Origin: an uncultured Ruminococcus sp.
GTDB taxonomy: Bacteria; Bacillota; Clostridia; Oscillospirales; Ruminococcaceae
Length of the DNA stretch: 64,000 nucleotides
Assembly (NCBI GenBank): GCA_910584195.1
Contig: CAJTYV010000005.1
Span: forward strand, 62,001-126,000
Direction: 5' to 3'
Part shown: piece by piece, positions 52,708 to 60,502 of the stretch
Layout of the letters: each line of letters starts with the position of its first letter
Position numbering within the stretch: the stretch's first letter is position 1
Notes under the pieces: model-generated
What the model was told of the DNA's origin: nothing
Seen by the model: only the letters and a program-made list of their open reading frames with translations
Database searches by the model: none
Program-made: the position numbers and the translations under genes

Positions 52708-52821
52708 TTTAATCAAATGAAACAATCAAAATTGTCTATATGGACAGGTTATGAGTACCGTGATACTCTTATTTTTATGCAAGCATCATTGTATGATTTG
52801 CAATTGAGGCGAGTTCTAAAT

Positions 52822-53376
52822 CTATTCTTTATAATACCTTTTCAATTTTTCATAACATTCAAAGTTTGCAATACAGTCTGCCAACGCACGGTGAGCGTCT
52901 TTATGATCGATGTTAAAATATCTCGTAAGCGTGGTAAGCTTACGATCGGGAACGTCAATATCACATCTCCTTGAATATGTACATGTGTCCAGCGTATCAT
53001 TGAGAAATGGCGTAAGTCCCAGTCTTTCGCAGTAAATTTTTATAATATTCCTGTCAAAGGACGCTATATTATGACCGAGAATTATGTCGTCTCCGATAAA
53101 TTCAAGATAATCTCCCAAAACCTCCTCTATATACGGAGCGTCACTTACCATTTCATTGGTAATCCCTGTTATATCGGTTATCATAGAGCTTATGCGCCTG
53201 CGCGGTTTGACCAGCGTGCTGAATTCATCAATAATTTTGCTTCCTCTCACTTTTACGGCGGAAAGTTCAATAATTTCACAAGAATATATGCTGATTCCCG
53301 TGGTTTCAAGATCAATTACCGTATAATCCGAAATATCTGCTCGTATGCTTTTTCTTTTATTTGTATTTACTATCAT
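52822..53376 (-). CDS. DEDDh 3'-5' exonuclease (DnaQ/epsilon-like)
   Basis: 184 residues with the exonuclease motifs in order: Exo I VIDLETTGIS, Exo II LGHNIASFDRNII, Exo III HRALADC with the general-base His. Size of a stand-alone exonuclease, not PolC. Probably removes 3' nucleotides during DNA repair or RNA turnover. AAAAGGAG precedes ATG; the transcript starts about 190 bases upstream with a folded leader. Confidence 0.9.
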   Translation of the reverse strand: MIVNTNKRKSIRADISDYTVIDLETTGISIYSCEIIELSAVKVRGSKIIDEFSTLVKPRRRISSMITDITGITNEMVSDAPYIEEVLGDYLEFIGDDIILGHNIASFDRNIIKIYCERLGLTPFLNDTLDTCTYSRRCDIDVPDRKLTTLTRYFNIDHKDAHRALADCIANFECYEKLKRYYKE

Positions 53377-53390
53377 ATCGATCTCCTTTT

Positions 53391-53552
53391 AAGTCAACGC
53401 CGCATAAAGCACGACTGACGACTTGTCACGTCATCTGCTTGCATATTTTCAAATACTCTTTGAGATCTGTCAGTATTCCTGTATCGTTTGTATACAATTA
53501 ACGAAAAGTCTGACTGAACATCTTGCGCACAATCCTTGTGCGGTGTTGACTT
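53391..53552 (-). other. Leader closed by a 14-bp long-range helix
   Basis: AAGTCAACGCCGCA (53391-53404) is complementary, with one G-T pair, to TGCGGTGTTGACTT (53539-53552). The pair encloses about 134 bases, including CACAA/TTGTG and GACG/CGTC stems, and ends at the exonuclease ribosome site. This could be a regulatory RNA or a small inserted inverted-repeat element. Confidence 0.5.
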
Positions 53553-53570
53553 AAATTTATTTTCATAATT

Positions 53571-53599
53571 ATTATACACTATTTTTACGAATAAATCAA
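53571..53599 (-). promoter_or_regulatory. sigma-A promoter of the exonuclease gene
   Basis: Minus-strand TTGATT (53599-53594), 17-base spacer, TATAAT (53576-53571). Confidence 0.7.
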
Positions 53600-53611
53600 G
53601 AATTTGATTTC

Positions 53612-53645
53612 TATGAAAAATCCTCCCGAGACAAACTCAGGAGGG
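53612..53645 (-). terminator. Terminator after the anti-sigma gene
   Basis: CCTCC-GAG with CTC-GGAGG around loop ACAAA, followed on the minus strand by ATTTTTC. Confidence 0.75.
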
Positions 53646-53650
53646 TATTC

Positions 53651-54628
53651 TTACTTTTTTTTTGCAGAACTGACAATACCGACAGCTGCAAATATTAGTG
53701 CAAGCGCTGTGCCTGTTATAATGAAGAGCCAAGCCACATTTCCATTATTAGTATATAAGTTCCAATTTCTGAAATCAGCCTTTAATAAATTGAGTCCATC
53801 AAATTCGTTCAACGCGATGCTTACCACATCATTGATAAATGCGCCGAATACTCCGCAAATCAGACTTATCACAGCTCCCTTGAACATTCTCTTAATAGGT
53901 AAATACCTCGCAATCAACAAAATGATCCACGGTAATATCATGCAGAATGATGTGATCGGCATAGAAACATCCCAATACCGCGGATAACGCGTATAAAATC
54001 CTGCTGCCGCAATAATGCTGTATACCGCCGCTGTGTCAATAAGCATCACGATAAGAGACTTATGTTTTTTTAAAACCACAGGCATAGGCACATGTCTTAT
54101 AATATAAGGCATAAATATAATAAGAAGTCCTGCCGTCATAGGTATTGCTGCAACATAAAACCAATTTCCACCTGTATAGATACAAATTGTCCCCAATAGT
54201 GCCAATGACGATACTGTAAAAGCTCCAAGACTCCATATCAGCTTATTATCAGACGCCAAGAACGGAACTATCGTTACAGACGCAAGAACCAACAATGAAG
54301 TCAAAACAATAAAAAACCAGTCAAGCGCATGTCCAACCGCAAGATTGCATATAAGGCATACAATTATCGGCACTGTAAAACAAGCCGACATTATCATAGC
54401 TATCATTGTACTTCTTTTCTTTTCTTTTTTCATATGTGTTTTAAGAACTTCGTCACGTTCATTTGACAGCTTTTGTGTTACCGACTTATCGCGGAGAGCT
54501 GTCAACTGCTCTTTACAGCGGGGACACTCCTGTACATGAGCAGTTACTATCTCTCCGCTTTGCTTACTGCAAATATCGTCTACAAATAACGGCAGAAGAT
54601 CCTGCACGATTTCACAATTGTATTTCAT
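53651..54628 (-). CDS. Membrane anti-sigma factor with zinc-finger domain
   Basis: 325 residues. The N-terminal 45 residues form the anti-sigma zinc-binding domain: CEIVQDLLPLFVDDI and HVQECPRC (HxxxCxxC). Then come about eight hydrophobic segments from residue 75 on, more than most anti-sigma factors have. It should hold the sigma factor encoded just before it (17-base overlap) until an envelope signal releases it. AAAGGA precedes ATG. Confidence 0.9.
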   Translation of the reverse strand: MKYNCEIVQDLLPLFVDDICSKQSGEIVTAHVQECPRCKEQLTALRDKSVTQKLSNERDEVLKTHMKKEKKRSTMIAMIMSACFTVPIIVCLICNLAVGHALDWFFIVLTSLLVLASVTIVPFLASDNKLIWSLGAFTVSSLALLGTICIYTGGNWFYVAAIPMTAGLLIIFMPYIIRHVPMPVVLKKHKSLIVMLIDTAAVYSIIAAAGFYTRYPRYWDVSMPITSFCMILPWIILLIARYLPIKRMFKGAVISLICGVFGAFINDVVSIALNEFDGLNLLKADFRNWNLYTNNGNVAWLFIITGTALALIFAAVGIVSSAKKK

Positions 54629-55112
54629 ATTTTTCCTTTCTATCGCATTTTTTCTGTAATTTCAGACGAGCTCTGTGATATGTTACGCGTGCCCATGACT
54701 CTGTCTTTTGAAAGATCCTGCCTATATCTGCAAAGGATAATTCACCAAAAATCCGAAGCTGAAATACCTCTTTATAAGGCTCGTCCATACTGTGTAAATA
54801 CATATGAATCATAAGAGCCGTATCCTTATTTTCAAGTGCATACTGCAAGTTCGTTTCACAGATAATGTCTTCGTCAAATTCGGTTTGTTTTTGACGTCTT
54901 TTAAGTTCGTCTAAAGCCGCATTCCTGGCGATTGCGCAAAGCCATGTAAATTCTCCCGACTTTCTTTCAAAGCTTTTTTCGGTTTTAAGAGCTTTAAAAA
55001 ACACTTCCTGTGTTATCTCTTCTGCAAGCTCCCGATTTTTTACGATAGTCATAATATAGGAATATATTTTCATGTAGTATGTATTATACAGCTTCTCAAA
55101 ATCCAATTCCAA
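54612..55112 (-). CDS. ECF-type sigma-70 factor
   Basis: Start at TTG 55112, six bases after AGGAGG; an upstream GTG contains that ribosome site and is rejected. 166 residues. Region 2 (LYNTYYMKIYSYIMTIV, ITQEVFFKAL, FTWLCAIARNAALDELKRR) and region 4 (YKEVFQLRIFGELSFADIGRIF, WARVTYHRARLKL). It directs RNA polymerase to a small regulon, likely for envelope stress, including its own operon. Confidence 0.92.
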   Translation of the reverse strand: MELDFEKLYNTYYMKIYSYIMTIVKNRELAEEITQEVFFKALKTEKSFERKSGEFTWLCAIARNAALDELKRRQKQTEFDEDIICETNLQYALENKDTALMIHMYLHSMDEPYKEVFQLRIFGELSFADIGRIFQKTESWARVTYHRARLKLQKKCDRKEKYEIQL

Positions 55113-55159
55113 AGGTCCCCTCCTCACATTCGTTAAGATCTATTAGAGCCGCTCATATG

Positions 55160-55190
55160 GTTAGACTTACAAATTGCTGTTTCGTTACAA
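55160..55190 (-). promoter_or_regulatory. Possible ECF-type autoregulatory promoter
   Basis: Minus strand: TGTAAC (55189-55184), 17 bases, GTCTAAC. This resembles the TGTAAC/CGTC class used by Firmicutes ECF factors. A sigma-A promoter (TTGTAA, 17, TATAAT) lies some 50 bases further upstream. Confidence 0.45.
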
Positions 55191-55282
55191 GTTTTTAAAT
55201 ATATTTTTTCTTTCTCTCTTATATTTCAATTATAACATATAATTTGCAAAATTACAAGCATTTTTATGACGCTAATTCATTA

Positions 55283-56968
55283 TCATACCTGTGCGTTAAA
55301 CAAATTTTTCAATGCATAAACTACATCATCGGAATCCGCATTTACGCTCGCAGCTTCGTTTATAGCTGAAAGCTTACTCAGTTCATCAAGATTTGCATTA
55401 TATCCGATAGTATAAATCGGTATTTCAAGCGCCTGAATAATTCCCGAAATATCCTTAAGCGAACAGCCAACGTTGGTTTCGCCGTCGCTCAGTACAAACA
55501 TCATTATTTTCGCATCAGGATGTTGTTCCTTTGCATTAAGAAGCATATCCGCAGCTACGGCAACTCCATCGAAAGTAGCCGTACTTCCAAAAGGCGATAT
55601 ATCTTCTACCGCTCCTGTAAAATATGCGCGGTGATTCAGATTGAATTTGTCGATAGGAAGATTTATATGAACATCACTGCTGTAGGTAACAAGACCTATG
55701 TAGTTATCTTCTCCGATATACTGTGATGCATTAATTAAGGATTTTTTAAGCTGAGCAATAGGCTCTCCGTCCATACTGCCGGATGTATCGGCTACAAATA
55801 CAGCTATAACCGGTTTTCCGGCATCCTTTTCCTCTTTCCACAGTTTCTGTGCCGAGATAAGCGATGCTCCGCTTATTTCCGGAATATTGGAAGAATAACC
55901 GAAATCTTGATTAAATCCGTATTTATCGGCAAGCTTCTGAGACTTATCATTCTTACAGTATTCAACAAACTTTAAAAGCACCTCTTGTTCTGTATTGGAA
56001 AGAGTTCCCAATGAATAAATAGGATTGTTATGCTCTACGCCAAAAGGAACAAATTTATAATTTTTTAGTGACGGATCATTATAAACGGTTTGAGATTCAA
56101 GAATAAACGCGTCAAGAGCTCCTGATTCCGCCGCTTCGCGCATTTGGAGAGTTGTATATGCAACAAACGGAACATTTGCTTGGAATTCAACAAAAGCTTC
56201 AACCGATGATGCACTAAGCATGTCTGTACTGTCAAAACAATTCAGGGCAGAAACAAGAAAATTAAGTCCCGTTGATGAAGCGTAAGGGTTAGTGTAACCC
56301 ATAGCTATAGTACCGTCAACCGTTGCCTGTATAACGGTATTAATAGATACCGAGCCATATTTAGATTCTACTTCGGAATATGTATCCTTATTAATAAGTA
56401 TTCCGGCTGTATTGCTTACAAGTCTGTCATCTATAAGATGTATGTCAACGCCGTCTGCCTCAACCATTTCTCCCCAAAGTTCATTTGAAGGCGTATATGC
56501 CTGAGGAACATACTTTCCAGATGAAATATAATCCACGGAAAGTCCTGAAGCAACAGGACGTATAGACACGGATATATCGTATCCGTCTATTTCATAATTT
56601 TCATCATTAAAATTCTCGGCAATTTCGTTAAGCCAACCGTCCGTACCTTTGCTTGATTTTTCCGTAGAGGAAAAAATCTCTATGTTTATATCGCCGTTTC
56701 CCGTAACGCTTAACGGATACTTGCTTATATCAGGCAATTCATCGGCAAGAGACGAGCTTCCTATTTCAACCTGAGCTTTTCTCGGTTCGATAGAAGTAAC
56801 ACTGATTTTTTTCAGAAGCTTCGGAAGATCTGACATAGCCTCCTCCTTAGAAATTTCCCTTGCGCTTTTGCCGATATTTTTTGTAAGAAAAATACCGCCT
56901 CCCACAACTCCTGCCACAAGCACGCCAATAACCGTCATTGTCCCGATAATTTTACCATTGTTGTTCAT
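55283..56968 (-). CDS. Membrane-anchored von Willebrand A protein with solute-binding-like domain
   Basis: 561 residues. One N-terminal membrane helix (about 8-28) places the rest outside the cell. Residues about 75-350 resemble extracellular solute-binding proteins (LWGEMVEADGVDIHLID, GYTNPYASSTGLNFL). From about 375 a VWA domain follows with MIDAS DTSGSMDG and later SDGETNVG. The VWA part likely binds a partner protein through a metal ion. It is 36 bases downstream of a small membrane-protein gene and divergent from a flotillin gene. GGGG before ATG. Confidence 0.88.
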   Translation of the reverse strand: MNNNGKIIGTMTVIGVLVAGVVGGGIFLTKNIGKSAREISKEEAMSDLPKLLKKISVTSIEPRKAQVEIGSSSLADELPDISKYPLSVTGNGDINIEIFSSTEKSSKGTDGWLNEIAENFNDENYEIDGYDISVSIRPVASGLSVDYISSGKYVPQAYTPSNELWGEMVEADGVDIHLIDDRLVSNTAGILINKDTYSEVESKYGSVSINTVIQATVDGTIAMGYTNPYASSTGLNFLVSALNCFDSTDMLSASSVEAFVEFQANVPFVAYTTLQMREAAESGALDAFILESQTVYNDPSLKNYKFVPFGVEHNNPIYSLGTLSNTEQEVLLKFVEYCKNDKSQKLADKYGFNQDFGYSSNIPEISGASLISAQKLWKEEKDAGKPVIAVFVADTSGSMDGEPIAQLKKSLINASQYIGEDNYIGLVTYSSDVHINLPIDKFNLNHRAYFTGAVEDISPFGSTATFDGVAVAADMLLNAKEQHPDAKIMMFVLSDGETNVGCSLKDISGIIQALEIPIYTIGYNANLDELSKLSAINEAASVNADSDDVVYALKNLFNAQV

Positions 56969-57004
56969 TTTAATAATCCCCTTTCAAAAATTTTGATATA
57001 TCAA

Positions 57005-57697
57005 TTATTGTATATCTTCAAATGAATCGTAACCGTTTATACGGATATCCCTCAAAGAATCAGTTATGGTCTGTAAGCTGAGCGTAGCAGCATCACTGCC
57101 GCCATTATCGCCAAGCATAGCTATTTCATCAATGAATCTCCGAAAAACTTCAAGATATTGCGTATTTGTATTAAGCATGCTATTTATATAATTACCATTT
57201 CGATTGATGTCATTATTATCTTTTTTATCATAAATAAGCAGTCTGTTTATAATTCGGCTGAAATTTTGAAACATGTTTGTCTGCACCTCGTCAATTGCAG
57301 CATCAAAGGTGCTGTCCTCTGACAGAGCTTTAAGCTTTTCTCTTCTGCTTTGGAACTGTCTGAGCTGTTCAAGAGCAAGATCGATCTGCCTGCCATATGG
57401 CGTTTTCATTCCTTTCCATCCTTTGAAAGCAACCTCAAAATCATCAGCGTCAGCATTTGCTTTATCTTTTATAACAGGCTTTTTGAAAGCCGTTGACAAC
57501 AGTATGTAGTTGCCTGTAATAAAAAGTATTAAGCTGACAATAATTACGGCGAATCTTACTTTTCCGCTTAGTGATGTGATTCCCTGAGAAAGCAGAATAA
57601 CATCTGTCAGAGCAAGTAGTGCATTGAAAATTATTATAAACGGAAGTTTTTGCGTATTCAAATTTAATTTCTCCCCTTTGACTTTTAAAAGGTTCAT
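57005..57697 (-). CDS. Uncharacterised two-helix membrane protein
   Basis: 230 residues if started at ATG 57697, which has only a poor ribosome site; a TTG about 13 codons later has AAAGGGGAG nine bases before it and may be the true start. Two membrane helices (about 20-40 and 48-68), then a cytosolic helical region (RQIDLALEQLRQFQSRREKLKAL) of about 150 residues. No family recognised. Co-transcribed with the VWA gene and probably its partner. Confidence 0.65.
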   Translation of the reverse strand: MNLLKVKGEKLNLNTQKLPFIIIFNALLALTDVILLSQGITSLSGKVRFAVIIVSLILFITGNYILLSTAFKKPVIKDKANADADDFEVAFKGWKGMKTPYGRQIDLALEQLRQFQSRREKLKALSEDSTFDAAIDEVQTNMFQNFSRIINRLLIYDKKDNNDINRNGNYINSMLNTNTQYLEVFRRFIDEIAMLGDNGGSDAATLSLQTITDSLRDIRINGYDSFEDIQ

Positions 57698-57732
57698 ATC
57701 AATCAAAAAACCTGCAAATATATTTTAATGTT

Positions 57733-57761
57733 ATTTTATCATATTCGTATAAAAAAGTCAA
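57733..57761 (-). promoter_or_regulatory. sigma-A promoter of the VWA operon
   Basis: Minus-strand TTGACT (57761-57756), 17-base spacer, TAAAAT (57738-57733). Confidence 0.7.
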
Positions 57762-57844
57762 TATATTTTAAAAAGACTTTTACAAAAATCTCATTTAAAT
57801 AAAAATACAATTAGATTATAATAACATCTTTTATTCTGCAAATC

Positions 57845-57873
57845 TTGACAAAATCCTAAAAATAATATATAAT
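57845..57873 (+). promoter_or_regulatory. sigma-A promoter of the flotillin gene
   Basis: TTGACA (57845-57850), 17-base spacer, TATAAT (57868-57873). The leader has a small hairpin with CCGGT/ACCGG near 57918-57936. Confidence 0.8.
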
Positions 57874-57966
57874 ATATTCAGCGTTATTGTTTAAGAACTC
57901 TCTTAAAATGATAACGATTCCGGTATTCGCAAACCGGAAAAATAAATGATATGGAGGATTATTTTT

Positions 57967-59442
57967 ATGGACAACATTCCCGTAGTACCGATAACTATCG
58001 GTATCATTATTGCTGTGGTGATTATCATCATTCTTTCTATGGGTTACATCAAAGCGCCCCCGGACACTGCATACATAATTTCGGGTCTTAGAAGAAAGAT
58101 CATAATCGGCAAGGCAAGCATCCGCATACCGTTCTTCGAACGTGTTGACAAACTGAAGCTACAGCTCATCGCTGTTGATGTTAAAACGTCAAGCGCAGTT
58201 CCTACTGCCGACTACATCAATATAAATGTTGATGCTAACGTTAACGTTAAAGTCAGCAGTGACCCTATACTTATAAAGTTAGGTGCAGAAAATTTCCTTA
58301 ACAAAGAGCCTATCTATATAGCTAAGGTAGCTCGTGAAGTTCTTGAAGGTAATATGCGTGAGATCGTAGGTCAAATGACTCTGGAGGCTATGGTAAACGA
58401 CCGTAAAGCTTTCGCTGAAAAGGTTCAGGAGAATGCGGCTCCCGATCTTAACAGAATGGGGTTGGAAATCGTTTCATTTAATGTTCAGAACTTTACTGAC
58501 GATCAGAATCTTATCGAAAATCTCGGTATTGACAACACAACAAAAATTCAGAAGAAAGCCGCTATCGCCCGCGCTGAGTCCGAAAAAGAAATCGAAATTG
58601 CCAAGGCTCAGGCAAAAAAAGAGGCGAATGATGCAAGAGTTCTCGCTGACACGGAAATTGCACAGAAAAATAACGAGCTTGCTATCCGTCAGGCTGAATT
58701 GAAAAAAGAAGCAGATACACAAATGGCTATCGCCGATGCCGCTTACGAGATACAAAAAGAAGAACAACGCAAAACGATCGAAGTATCAAAAGCGAATGCA
58801 AATATTGCCGCTTCTGAAAAAGACGTTGAGCTTAAATCTAAACAGGCAGAGGTAATGGAAAAATACCTTGATGCCGATATTAAGAAAAAAGCAGAAGCTG
58901 AACGTTATAAAGCGCAGCAGGAAGCGGACGCTAAACTTTATCAGCTGAAAAAAGAAGCCGAAGCCGACCGTTTCCAGCGTGAGCAGGAAGCTGAAGCACA
59001 AAAAGCCGAAGCTGAGGCACAAAAGTTTGCAAAAATGCAGGAAGCTGAAGGTATAGCCGCTGTAGGTCAGGCGGAAGCGGACGCTATTCGTGCCAAAGGT
59101 CTTGCTGAAGCCGATGGTATAAACGCAAAAGCAGAGGCTATGAAGAAATACGGAGAAGCCGCAGTATTGGAAATGTATTTCCAGGCTCTCCCGGAAGTTG
59201 TAAAAAATGCCGCTATGCCACTTGAGAAGGTCGATAAGATCACAATGTACGGCGACGGAAATTCAAGTAAAATGGTAGGCGATATTATTAATTCGACCGT
59301 TAAGATCACCGATGGACTTACCGAAGCAACAGGTGTTGACATAAGAGCTATATTATCAGGATTTTTAGGCGGAAAAATTGCTTCAAACGGAAATTTAAAC
59401 GCCCCGCCCCCAATGATTCCAAATGATTCTGATGCTGAATAA
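57967..59442 (+). CDS. Flotillin-like SPFH-domain membrane scaffold protein
   Basis: 491 residues from ATG 57967, behind GGAGG; an upstream in-frame start precedes that site. One N-terminal membrane helix (about 8-28), SPFH domain (about 30-190: IKAPPDTAYIISGLRRK, IPFFERVDKLKLQ), then a long Ala/Glu/Lys coiled coil (about 195-400) typical of flotillins, and a C-terminal GG-rich tail. Flotillins organise membrane microdomains. Divergent from the VWA operon by about 85 bases between promoters. Confidence 0.93.
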   Translation: MDNIPVVPITIGIIIAVVIIIILSMGYIKAPPDTAYIISGLRRKIIIGKASIRIPFFERVDKLKLQLIAVDVKTSSAVPTADYININVDANVNVKVSSDPILIKLGAENFLNKEPIYIAKVAREVLEGNMREIVGQMTLEAMVNDRKAFAEKVQENAAPDLNRMGLEIVSFNVQNFTDDQNLIENLGIDNTTKIQKKAAIARAESEKEIEIAKAQAKKEANDARVLADTEIAQKNNELAIRQAELKKEADTQMAIADAAYEIQKEEQRKTIEVSKANANIAASEKDVELKSKQAEVMEKYLDADIKKKAEAERYKAQQEADAKLYQLKKEAEADRFQREQEAEAQKAEAEAQKFAKMQEAEGIAAVGQAEADAIRAKGLAEADGINAKAEAMKKYGEAAVLEMYFQALPEVVKNAAMPLEKVDKITMYGDGNSSKMVGDIINSTVKITDGLTEATGVDIRAILSGFLGGKIASNGNLNAPPPMIPNDSDAE

Positions 59443-59447
59443 TTATT

Positions 59448-59478
59448 ATACGGACAGTTTTAAAGCTGTCCGTATATT
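59448..59478 (+). terminator. Terminator after the flotillin gene
   Basis: ATACGGACAG (59448-59457) with CTGTCCGTAT (59466-59475), followed by ATTTT. Confidence 0.85.
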
Positions 59479-59495
59479 TTATGACTTTAAAAAAC

Positions 59496-59524
59496 TTGAT
59501 TTTATTTTTATCTTATGTTATAAT
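59496..59524 (+). promoter_or_regulatory. sigma-A promoter of the TSUP permease gene
   Basis: TTGATT (59496-59501), 17-base spacer, TATAAT (59519-59524). It lies after the first in-frame start codon of the frame, which supports the later TTG start. Confidence 0.8.
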
Positions 59525-59552
59525 TACTTTATTATCTATAAGGAGAGATTTT

Positions 59553-60329
59553 TTGAAGATTTTATTAATTATAACAGTTACTTTTTTCGCCGGAATGGGA
59601 GCCGGCTTAGGAACAGGTTTTGCGGGAATGAGTGCGGCAGCCGTTATCACACCAATGCTTGTTACATTTTTGGGAATCGAACCATATACGGCTGTAGGTA
59701 TTGCTCTTTCTTCAGATGTATTGGCAAGCGCCGTATCTGCATATACATATGGAAAAAATAAAAATCTTGATATTAAAAACGGACTTATAATGATGTTCAG
59801 CGTTCTTGTCTTTACAGTAATCGGGAGCTACATATCCAGTCTTGTGCCGTCAACAGCAATGGGAGGCTTTTCGGTATTTATGACATTTTTGCTTGGAATA
59901 AAATTTATTTTAAAGCCTGTAATGACAACCAAAGAAGCAATGGAATCGGTTTCGTTAAAAAAACGTATTATCCAGTCAATAATAAGCGGAGTAATTATCG
60001 GTTTTATATGTGGATTTGTAGGTGCTGGCGGAGGTATGATGATGCTTCTTATACTTACCTCGATTCTCGGATATGAGTTAAAAACTTCCGTAGGTACAAG
60101 CGTATTTATAATGACCTTTACTGCGCTTACGGGAGCTGTATCGCATTTCGCCATAGGTGAACTTCCAGACCCACTCGTATGGATATTATGTATAGCTTTC
60201 ACATTGATATGGGCAAGGATAGCCGCAGTTTTTGCAAATAAAGCCGCTCCTAAAACCCTCAATCGTGCCACAGGCATTGTACTCGTTATACTTGGAGCTG
60301 TCATTATGACTTTTTCTCTGTTAAAGTAA
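59553..60329 (+). CDS. TauE/SafE (TSUP) family permease
   Basis: 258 residues from TTG 59553, seven bases after AAGGAG and downstream of the promoter. About eight membrane helices in two halves, each with a glycine-rich motif: GAGLGTGFAGMSAAAVITPML in the first and IGFICGFVGAGGGMMMLLIL in the second. Family members move sulfite, sulfonates or related anions; the substrate here is unknown. Organosulfonates or phosphonates are possible, but no evidence shows this. Confidence 0.88.
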   Translation: MKILLIITVTFFAGMGAGLGTGFAGMSAAAVITPMLVTFLGIEPYTAVGIALSSDVLASAVSAYTYGKNKNLDIKNGLIMMFSVLVFTVIGSYISSLVPSTAMGGFSVFMTFLLGIKFILKPVMTTKEAMESVSLKKRIIQSIISGVIIGFICGFVGAGGGMMMLLILTSILGYELKTSVGTSVFIMTFTALTGAVSHFAIGELPDPLVWILCIAFTLIWARIAAVFANKAAPKTLNRATGIVLVILGAVIMTFSLLK

Positions 60330-60502
60330 TTATTCAGATCCGCACAAAATTCCGTATTCTGTGCGGTAATTTTATTACAGCCTGTTCTTTTTAAAGCTTT
60401 GTCCGCATATTCTGTATAGACAAACCGTTGTTTACTGACTTTATGCAAAACATTAAAATCAATTTGTAAAAGCAATAAACAATTTTCCAAAGGAGTGATA
60501 AT

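Noticed and set aside
52717..52974. Rightward reading frame beside the twin operators
   Set aside because: No ribosome site, and mostly antisense to the exonuclease gene; composition does not look like a protein.
53394..53579. Small leftward frame inside the exonuclease leader
   Set aside because: Begins within the promoter and has no ribosome site; the region is better explained as a folded leader.
58560..59150. Low-complexity Ala/Glu/Lys repeats in the flotillin gene considered as a DNA repeat
   Set aside because: The periodicity is at protein level (coiled coil); the codons vary and no true tandem DNA repeat is present.
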